A stretch of DNA of 9,969 bases from Promethearchaeia archaeon. GTDB lineage: Archaea > Asgardarchaeota > Lokiarchaeia > Sigyniarchaeales > SOKP01. Every line of letters starts with the position of its first letter. Position 1 is the first letter of the stretch. The position numbers and the translations under genes were made by a program. The stretch is from the NCBI GenBank assembly GCA_029856445.1, contig JAHQWY010000106.1, positions 1 through 9,969 on the forward strand. Reading direction: 5' to 3'. The notes beneath the pieces were generated by a model. That model was not told where the DNA came from. It saw only the letters and a list, made by a program, of their open reading frames with translations, and searched no databases. Shown here piece by piece: positions 1 through 4,905 of this stretch.

Positions 1-155
1 TGTTAAATTATTTTTAGAATTGTATATAATTAAATTTGTTGATTTTTGTCATAAGTTTTTGAATTTTGATACATTTTTATGTGTTAGAAACTTTAATCTA
101 TATCGTGTTTATGAATTTATTTAATACAAATTAAAAAATTTCTAAAAATTAAAAA
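1..155 (+). promoter_or_regulatory. AT-rich upstream region, probable promoter of the first gene
   Basis: No coding region was recognised here on either strand. The stretch is extremely AT-rich and ends directly at the ATG at 156, with no Shine-Dalgarno-like sequence, which fits a leaderless or short-leader archaeal transcript. TATA-like stretches lie around 98-104 and 114-125, but in DNA of this composition they cannot be told from background. A 16-base stretch at 133-148 recurs exactly upstream of the large HEAT-repeat gene and is listed separately. Confidence 0.3.
133..148 (+). repeat. 16-base element shared with 4872-4887
   Basis: The sequence AAAAAATTTCTAAAAA occurs here, 7 bases before the ATG at 156, and again exactly at 4872-4887, 18 bases before the TTG at 4906. 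Both copies sit just upstream of genes for helical scaffold-like proteins. It could be a shared promoter or initiator element. Because it is almost all A/T, chance recurrence is possible. Confidence 0.3.
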
Positions 156-686
156 ATGCCAGGACCATATGATGAACTGGAAAAAGAAGCTGAAAACTTG
201 GAAAGACAATCAAAAGAGGAATTCAATAATAAAAATTTCATTTCAGCAATATCATTATTAGAAGAAACAAAAGAAATTTATTCAAAATTAGGATTTCAGG
301 GTAAAATCAGAATGATTACTCAGAGAATTGCTCAATTAAAAAACTTGATTAAATATGAAAAACAAGATACAGTTGTTAGAACAAGAGGGGAAGCAGAATT
401 TCAGCAACGGGTTGGTGATGTTTTAGAAGAAAGAGAACAAGTTATAGAAAAAAAAATATCAGAACAGAAAATTCTTCCTCCAGAAATGAAAATAAAACTC
501 GAACAAATTGGGATGATTGAGGAAAAAGCAGAAAAAGAAGAAAAACTTGGTAAGATTTCACGGGTAATAGGGAGATATGAGTATATTTTAGAAATATTTA
601 AGTCTATTCCTAAAGAGGTAATGAACTTTTCAAATGAAATCAATAGAATTGAGAAGAAAATTTTAACCCTGCGTCAAAATCAGTGA
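156..686 (+). CDS. Small helical protein with two TPR-like hairpins and a charged linker
   Basis: This 176-residue protein is not a member of a family I can name. It is almost wholly helical, Glu/Lys-rich, and has no signal peptide or membrane segment, so it should be cytoplasmic. Residues about 12-66 form a helical hairpin with a TPR-like pattern (small residues before an acidic turn, then an Ala-Ile-rich second helix and an Ile-Tyr-x-x-Leu-Gly motif). Residues about 120-172 look like a degenerate second copy (Lys-Leu-Gly-Lys-Ile then Tyr-x-x-Ile-Leu-x-Ile-Phe). A charged, coiled-coil-prone stretch (about 75-115) separates them. It may be an adaptor or oligomerisation protein; an MIT-like three-helix fold is an alternative. 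The ATG at 156 is the first start in an open frame and has no ribosome-binding site. The stop is TGA. A 45-base gap separates it from the GTPase gene, so they may be co-transcribed. Confidence 0.75.
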   Translation: MPGPYDELEKEAENLERQSKEEFNNKNFISAISLLEETKEIYSKLGFQGKIRMITQRIAQLKNLIKYEKQDTVVRTRGEAEFQQRVGDVLEEREQVIEKKISEQKILPPEMKIKLEQIGMIEEKAEKEEKLGKISRVIGRYEYILEIFKSIPKEVMNFSNEINRIEKKILTLRQNQ

Positions 687-691
687 TTAAA

Positions 692-707
692 TTTCTTCTC
701 TTATTTT
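692..707 (+). terminator. Possible T-rich archaeal terminator
   Basis: A pyrimidine/T-rich run lies 6 bases after the TGA stop of the first gene, as is usual for hairpin-independent archaeal termination. It is short and interrupted, so partial readthrough into the GTPase gene is likely. Confidence 0.25.
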
Positions 708-731
708 AAATTATAAAATAATAGTGAAGCT

Positions 732-1769
732 ATGAACAATCCTTTTAATGAGTTTTATCATGTACCAAGTTCAAAGGAATTATTAGATATTGCCTTTAAG
801 AGAGGGATGAAAAGTTCAGCTCAAGTTTCAAAAAACGCCCCCATTCTAATTAAAGCAAAAAAAAAAGAATCTAAACGCATAAAAGTTGTAATTGAGGAAC
901 TAGTAAATAGAATTCTAAGCATTATCAAAATGGTTCCGATTATAGACGATCTACCCGACTTTTATAAAGAATTAGCATCTATTTTGGTAGATATAGATAA
1001 ATTAAAACTAAGTCTCGGTAAATTAAACGGAATCTTACCTATATTAAGTAGCATAGAAAGAGAACACTTAAGACGATTAAAAAAAATAGAATTACCAAAA
1101 GAAGGAGATCAAATAAGAAGGGCTGCTTTTGGTAGAATATCCTCTATAATTAATAAGCAAGATAAAAACCTCAAGTTCTTGAATTCTATTAGAGGTGATT
1201 TAAGAAGGATTCCTACAATCGACTACACATTACCATGTATAGTAGTCGCGGGTTATCCTAATGTAGGTAAAAGTAGTATAGTAAAAAATATTTCTACGAA
1301 TAAGAAAATTGTAGTTAAAGAATACCCCTTTACAACTAAACAATTAAATATGGGACATCTAGAAATAGAAGGGAAATATGAGAAAATCAAAATACAATGT
1401 TTGGATACTCCTGGTATTTTGGATCGTGCAATGTCAAAAAGGAATAAAATTGAATTACAAGCAATATTAGCTTTAAGGTTAATCTCTGATGTAATTCTAT
1501 TTATATTTGATCCAACTCCTGCATGTGGGTATGATATCACATCCCAAATTGAATTATTTCATGAAATAAAACAGAATTTTTCTCAAGAAGGAAAAATAGA
1601 AATTATTATTGTGTTTAATAAGATTGATTTAGCTAAAGAGTCTGAAATTAATTATCTGAAGGAAAGTCTAAACCTTACTGATGATGAGTTTTACTTAACA
1701 AATGCTTTAACTGGAGAGAATTTAGATAAATTGATTAAAGTTTTAAAAGATAGATATCGAGGGATTTAA
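732..1769 (+). CDS. NOG1-family GTPase (OBG/NOG1-type, ribosome assembly)
   Basis: This 345-residue protein has an N-terminal helical domain (about 1-165, the NOG1 N-terminal region) followed by a complete GTPase domain. Visible motifs are G1 GYPNVGKSS (174-182), the G2 threonine in the Phe-Thr-Thr stretch (200-202), G3 DTPG (225-228), G4 NKID (296-299) and a G5-like Asn-Ala-Leu (324-326). The DPTPACGYDIT stretch (260-270) is characteristic of NOG1 proteins. The family binds GTP and acts in large-subunit ribosome assembly in eukaryotes; an equivalent archaeal role is inferred. The length fits archaeal homologues, which lack the long C-terminal extension of eukaryotic Nog1. The ATG at 732 is preceded only by a weak GTGA. 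The stop lies just before the apparent start of mfnF, and GAGGG inside its last codons can serve as the mfnF ribosome-binding site, so the two genes appear translationally coupled. Confidence 0.9.
   Translation: MNNPFNEFYHVPSSKELLDIAFKRGMKSSAQVSKNAPILIKAKKKESKRIKVVIEELVNRILSIIKMVPIIDDLPDFYKELASILVDIDKLKLSLGKLNGILPILSSIEREHLRRLKKIELPKEGDQIRRAAFGRISSIINKQDKNLKFLNSIRGDLRRIPTIDYTLPCIVVAGYPNVGKSSIVKNISTNKKIVVKEYPFTTKQLNMGHLEIEGKYEKIKIQCLDTPGILDRAMSKRNKIELQAILALRLISDVILFIFDPTPACGYDITSQIELFHEIKQNFSQEGKIEIIIVFNKIDLAKESEINYLKESLNLTDDEFYLTNALTGENLDKLIKVLKDRYRGI
1759..1763 (+). promoter_or_regulatory. Candidate ribosome-binding site for mfnF
   Basis: GAGGG lies in the last codons of the GTPase gene. 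It is 8 bases before an AUA codon at 1772, 5 before AUA at 1769 and 11 before AUU at 1775. It supports initiation here rather than at the ATG at 1913, but no standard start codon follows it in the mfnF frame. Confidence 0.4.
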
Positions 1770-1771
1770 TA

Positions 1772-2842
1772 ATAATTTTAATTGGTTTAGATATTGGAGG
1801 GGCTAATACAAAACTTGCTTTAATCCAATTCAAGGACAAAAAAATCATAAAATCATATTCATATATAGAATATTTTCCCTTCTGGGAAAAAACCAAAACA
1901 GAAATATCTGAAATGTTGCATAGCATAGTATCTAAAATTATTCAAAAAAATGATTATAAACTTGAAAATATTGATTATTTCGCAATAACTATTACAGCAG
2001 AGCTTTCCGATGCATTCCAAACAAAAAGAGAGGGAATTTTAACAATTTTAGATGCATTAGGGAATGTATTCAAAAAGAATAAATTAAAATTCATTTCAAA
2101 TAAATCAACATTTCTTGATTATGAAAAAGCTAAATCTGACCCCTATTCAATCACAGCAGCTAATTGGGTATCTACAGCTCTCTATTTAGGCAAATTTGTA
2201 CCAGACTGTGTTTTAATCGATGCAGGATCAACTACAATTGATATTATCCCTATATTCAAATCAAAACCTGTTCCATTAGGAAAAGATGATATTTCTCGAT
2301 TAATGAATCATGAATTAATTTATACAGGAGGTTTAAGGGCAACAATCCCCTCGATAACTCATCACGTTCCTTATAAAGGTAAAAAAGTTCGTGTTTCATT
2401 TGAAAAATTCGCCTTAATATCTGATGTTCATAGAATTTTAGATAACATTTCAGAGGATGAGTACATAAATGACACAGCTGATAACCGTTCAAAATCTCTG
2501 GAAGATTGTTATGCTCGCCTTTCTAGAGTAATATGTATGGATATTGAAACACTCTCAAAGGATGATTTAAACATTATTGCTAAATATATCTATGAGAAAC
2601 AATTAGATATTGTTTCTAGGGAAATCAAAGTATTTATGGATGAATTGATATCCAGATTCAAAGAATTTGAATATACTCCAAATTTCATCATAACAGGGTT
2701 ATCTGCGGATTTCTTGATCAGAAAATCTCTTCTAAAATTAGGGTATCAAAATATAGGTAGTTATGAGGAAATGACGAATATCCCAAACAAAATCTCCTCA
2801 TCGGCTTTCGCTGTAGCGGGAGCATTATACATTCAATTATAA
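1772..2842 (+). CDS. mfnF: MfnF-like methanofuran biosynthesis enzyme (H4MPT-linked C1 pathway protein), non-standard start
   Basis: MfnF is an ASKHA-fold, hydantoinase-like enzyme that joins the aminomethylfuran unit to gamma-glutamyltyramine in methanofuran assembly. Counting from 1772, the visible motifs are the phosphate-binding DIGGANTK (7-14), TAELSDAF (75-82), a second phosphate loop DAGSTTIDI (150-158), YTGGLRATI (184-192), the family-typical block at 236-257 (Ala-Asp-Asn-Arg, then Glu-Asp-x-x-Ala-Arg-Leu-x-Arg) and ITGLSADFL (307-315). About 356 residues matches the family. The first ATG in frame is at 1913, which would remove the DIGGANTK motif and leave 309 residues. Upstream of it the frame is open back to a stop at 1751 and holds no ATG, GTG or TTG. 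Initiation at AUA 1769/1772 or AUU 1775, or a one-base sequence error (ATA for ATG), must be assumed. The exact start is uncertain; the family call is firm. The gene follows the GTPase and lies 15 bases before mfnE. Confidence 0.85.
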   Translation: MILIGLDIGGANTKLALIQFKDKKIIKSYSYIEYFPFWEKTKTEISEMLHSIVSKIIQKNDYKLENIDYFAITITAELSDAFQTKREGILTILDALGNVFKKNKLKFISNKSTFLDYEKAKSDPYSITAANWVSTALYLGKFVPDCVLIDAGSTTIDIIPIFKSKPVPLGKDDISRLMNHELIYTGGLRATIPSITHHVPYKGKKVRVSFEKFALISDVHRILDNISEDEYINDTADNRSKSLEDCYARLSRVICMDIETLSKDDLNIIAKYIYEKQLDIVSREIKVFMDELISRFKEFEYTPNFIITGLSADFLIRKSLLKLGYQNIGSYEEMTNIPNKISSSAFAVAGALYIQL

Positions 2843-2857
2843 TATACACAAAAGATT

Positions 2858-3583
2858 ATGAGATATAAAACTGCTTTATTTAAAATTGGTGGCAGTATTT
2901 TTGAAAATTTTGAGAAGCTTAGTTCTACCATATCTCAATTTTCATATTTATACGAGAAAGAAATAATTCAAAAAATAATTTTAATCTCTGGTGGTGGTTC
3001 TTTCGCAAGTTTTATCAGAAAGGCATATAACGAGTTAAGATTCACTGATGAACTTGCTCATTGGATGGCTATAATTTCAATGAACTATAATGGCATAGAA
3101 TTAAGTAGAAAGTTTCCTAAATTAGAAGTCTTTGAAGATTATAATAAATTAAAAGAAACTGATAAAAGTTTCTGTATATTTTTGCCATATCAATTCCTAA
3201 AAGAAAATAACACATTACCTCATAGTTGGGATGTTACTTCTGATTCAATAACTCTTTTCTTGGCAAAAAAACTTGGATTAAATGAATGTTTTTTAATAAA
3301 AGATGTTGATGGTATTTTAAATAAGAAGAATCAAGTAATTAAAGAAATATCCGCATTAGAATTCAAAAAAATAAAAGAATCTGGAAAATTACCTGAGCTT
3401 AAAACTATGGATGATAACTTGAAAAACCAATCAAGACCAATAGATCCATATTTATTAACTTTAATAGAGAAATGGAAAATTTCTTGTGTTATTCTAAATG
3501 GTTCATATGATAATCAACGAATTATAAACTTTTTTGATGCAACCAAATCCCTTAAGGAGAAAACTTATACCAGAATTAAATAA
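2858..3583 (+). CDS. mfnE: MfnE-like amino-acid-kinase-family protein (methanofuran biosynthesis)
   Basis: This 241-residue protein belongs to the amino acid kinase superfamily. It has the N-terminal Lys-x-Gly-Gly-Ser loop (9-13), the glycine loop ISGGGSF (43-49), the signature PHSWDVTSDS (121-130), KDVDGI (148-153) and a C-terminal beta strand with VILNG (211-215). The His-Ser-Trp-Asp-Val-Thr-Ser-Asp-Ser block is typical of MfnE and separates it from uridylate or glutamate kinases. MfnE phosphorylates the phosphomethyl-furan intermediate, giving the diphosphate that MfnF condenses with gamma-glutamyltyramine. The adjacent mfnF supports the call. The ATG at 2858 has no evident ribosome-binding site, and the 15-base gap implies the same transcript. 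The C-terminus (about 220-241) is basic and slightly longer than usual. Confidence 0.85.
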   Translation: MRYKTALFKIGGSIFENFEKLSSTISQFSYLYEKEIIQKIILISGGGSFASFIRKAYNELRFTDELAHWMAIISMNYNGIELSRKFPKLEVFEDYNKLKETDKSFCIFLPYQFLKENNTLPHSWDVTSDSITLFLAKKLGLNECFLIKDVDGILNKKNQVIKEISALEFKKIKESGKLPELKTMDDNLKNQSRPIDPYLLTLIEKWKISCVILNGSYDNQRIINFFDATKSLKEKTYTRIK

Positions 3584-3687
3584 AATATAGTTATTTTAAA
3601 AAAATAAATCAAATTTTAGTAATTAAAGTTTTAATTAAATTAAAGCTAAAATAATATTATTGCAATCTAAAAATAAGTGAAATCAAG
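3584..3687 (+). promoter_or_regulatory. Intergenic region with probable promoter of the MaoC pair
   Basis: This 104-base gap separates the methanofuran genes from the hot-dog hydratase genes and most likely carries the promoter of the latter. It contains a perfect 7-1-7 palindrome, TTTAATTAAATTAAA (3630-3644), and an ATAATATTAT stretch (3651-3660) that could act as a TATA box. Composition is nearly pure A/T, so these assignments are weak. The A-rich leader before the ATG at 3688 has no Shine-Dalgarno site. Confidence 0.35.
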
Positions 3688-4191
3688 ATGTCAAGTATAG
3701 AAGAAATGAAAAAAAATGCTGAATTCTTGATAGAGAAACTTCCTGGTATGGAAATACCTGGAAGTGCTAAACTTAGCGTTCGGTATAGGAATTTAGTTAA
3801 TTTCGCTAAATGCTTTGGTATAACTCATCCAAAGTATGTTGGAACTGAAGAAGAGGGTATCGTTGCTTGTCATGCTTATGCCAACGCTTATACCATAAAA
3901 AGCTTGTATACTCTAGTTCCTGGGGTAAAACTTGTTCAAAAAGGAGAAGAACGTATGCTTGTAAAAAATCCTAGAATGATACTTCATGCAGGGAACATTT
4001 ACAACTGGGAGGGATGTGTAGATGTAAAACCGGGAGATAAATTAGTAGGTACTGCGAAATTCGGGAAAGTGTGGTTAGTTGAGGCAAATATGATGTTATT
4101 TGCAGAATTAATAACTACAATTAAGAATCAAAATAATGAAACTGTCTGTAATGTAGTAGTAACAGCGGGAATAAGGAAAGGAGGTTATTAA
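3688..4191 (+). CDS. MaoC-like hot-dog protein, FAS1-type dehydratase N-domain (partner subunit)
   Basis: This 167-residue protein fits the single hot-dog domain seen as the N-terminal half of MaoC/FAS1-type dehydratases. Evidence is Arg-Tyr-x-x-Leu-Val-Asn-Phe-Ala (32-40), the helix around 41-72, and the run ILHAGNIYNWEGCVDVKPGD (98-117), which matches the typical His-x-x-x-x-Phe...Val-x-Pro-Gly-Asp pattern. The last strands run to the C-terminus. It lacks the Asp-x-Asn-Pro-x-His catalytic motif and so probably shapes the acyl-CoA binding tunnel next to the catalytic subunit encoded 4 bases downstream. Comparable split pairs are known in (R)-3-hydroxyacyl dehydratases of bacteria. The acyl substrate cannot be told from the sequence. 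The first ATG after the intergenic region is used. Confidence 0.8.
   Translation: MSSIEEMKKNAEFLIEKLPGMEIPGSAKLSVRYRNLVNFAKCFGITHPKYVGTEEEGIVACHAYANAYTIKSLYTLVPGVKLVQKGEERMLVKNPRMILHAGNIYNWEGCVDVKPGDKLVGTAKFGKVWLVEANMMLFAELITTIKNQNNETVCNVVVTAGIRKGGY
4180..4185 (+). promoter_or_regulatory. Strong ribosome-binding site for the catalytic MaoC gene
   Basis: GGAGGT is a perfect match to the archaeal anti-Shine-Dalgarno sequence. It lies inside the last codons of the upstream subunit gene and 10 bases before the ATG at 4196. A nearer ATG at 4191 overlaps the upstream stop but runs into a stop after three codons, so 4196 is the real start. The arrangement couples translation of the two subunits. 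Confidence 0.8.
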
Positions 4192-4195
4192 TGAA

Positions 4196-4744
4196 ATGGT
4201 AAAAATATCAGATTTGAAGGTTGGACAAGTTTTTAGAAATGAATTTGAAGGAATAACAAGAGAATTATTACAACAATATGCTAAAGCTTCAGGAGATACT
4301 AATCCTATACACGTAAACGATGCCGTAGCGGAAGCAGCAGGACTAAAAGGAGTTATTGCGCACGGATTATTTTCATTTGGCTTTATTTCTAAGCTTTTTG
4401 AAGATTTTCTTGAACATGGGAAATATGGAAATATAATTGAATTCCATATAGAAATGAGGGGCATGGTAAGGGTTGGTGACCTTCTTGTAACAGAAGCTAA
4501 AGTTGAAAAAATTGAGGGAAAAAGAGTTTTTTTTGATGTTAACCAAATTACTTTCACTAATGTTGATATTAAAGATAAAGAGGGTAATATAGTAAAACAG
4601 TTTGAAGCAGGTGAAAGAGGTTATATCTCTGAAAAAGATATTGAACGTGGATTAGTTAAAACGAAAGAAGTAGAGGAGGGTACCTTAACATACCGAGAAA
4701 GAGTTGCTACTCCTGGTAAAGCTATTATTGAATTATATGAATGA
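4196..4744 (+). CDS. MaoC-family (R)-enoyl-CoA hydratase/dehydratase, catalytic subunit
   Basis: This 182-residue hot-dog enzyme carries the hydratase-2 motif ASGDTNPIH (31-39), with likely catalytic Asp34 and His39, followed by the canonical IAHGLFSFGF helix (54-63) and Arg-Val-Gly-Asp (92-95) before the central beta strands. The family interconverts trans-2-enoyl-CoA and (R)-3-hydroxyacyl-CoA. With its neighbour it probably forms a heterodimeric hydratase for fatty-acid or PHA-like acyl-CoA metabolism; the physiological direction is unknown. It has a C-terminal extension of about 40 residues (140-182) beyond the usual 130-150-residue fold, polar and mixed charge, of unknown role. The stop is TGA and is followed by a T-rich terminator. 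Confidence 0.88.
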   Translation: MVKISDLKVGQVFRNEFEGITRELLQQYAKASGDTNPIHVNDAVAEAAGLKGVIAHGLFSFGFISKLFEDFLEHGKYGNIIEFHIEMRGMVRVGDLLVTEAKVEKIEGKRVFFDVNQITFTNVDIKDKEGNIVKQFEAGERGYISEKDIERGLVKTKEVEEGTLTYRERVATPGKAIIELYE

Positions 4745-4758
4745 TTAAAAGATCGGGT

Positions 4759-4782
4759 TATTTCTTTTTATTTTTATTTTTC
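4759..4782 (+). terminator. T-rich archaeal terminator
   Basis: Fourteen bases after the TGA of the hydratase gene there is a run of T tracts broken by single A or C bases (three T5/T4-type tracts). This is typical of hairpin-independent archaeal termination and marks the end of the MaoC transcript. Confidence 0.6.
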
Positions 4783-4819
4783 TGAATTTTACAAATAAAC
4801 TCATTCTTCTGATGGTTTG

Positions 4820-4856
4820 AAAGATATTTATACTAGTTAAAAGATATTTTTAATAG
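4820..4856 (+). repeat. 20-bp-phased direct repeat upstream of the HEAT-repeat gene
   Basis: AAAGATATTTATACTAG (4820-4836) and AAAGATATTTTTAATAG (4840-4856) match at 15 of 17 positions and start exactly 20 bases apart, about two DNA helical turns. They lie 50-86 bases before the TTG at 4906. One or both could be a TATA/BRE element or tandem sites for a dimeric regulator. Confidence 0.4.
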
Positions 4857-4871
4857 AAGAGAACTTTGAGA

Positions 4872-4887
4872 AAAAAATTTCTAAAAA
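4872..4887 (+). repeat. Second copy of the 16-base shared element
   Basis: This is identical to 133-148. It sits between the phased repeats and the TTG start at 4906. See the entry at 133-148 for its possible meaning and weakness. Confidence 0.3.
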
Positions 4888-4905
4888 CATTTTTTATAAA
4901 CCGCA

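Noticed and set aside
684..712. TGA stop of the first gene as another selenocysteine codon
   Set aside because: Readthrough adds only about 9 AT-driven residues before TAA, with no conserved motif and no SECIS-like structure nearby.
1253..1540. Minus-strand open frame inside the GTPase gene
   Set aside because: It overlaps the G1-G3 motifs of a clear GTPase, so it is a shadow frame.
3630..3644. Palindrome TTTAATTAAATTAAA as a specific operator
   Set aside because: It is perfect but made only of A and T in a very AT-rich gap. It is kept only as part of the promoter region.
4108..4557. 149-codon minus-strand open frame over the MaoC pair
   Set aside because: It is antisense to two genes with clear family motifs, and its translation is low-complexity Ser/Ile/Phe-rich with no recognisable domain.
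4742..4798. TGA stop of the catalytic MaoC gene as a selenocysteine codon
   Set aside because: The extension of about 17 codons is encoded by the T-rich terminator, and no SECIS-like fold follows.
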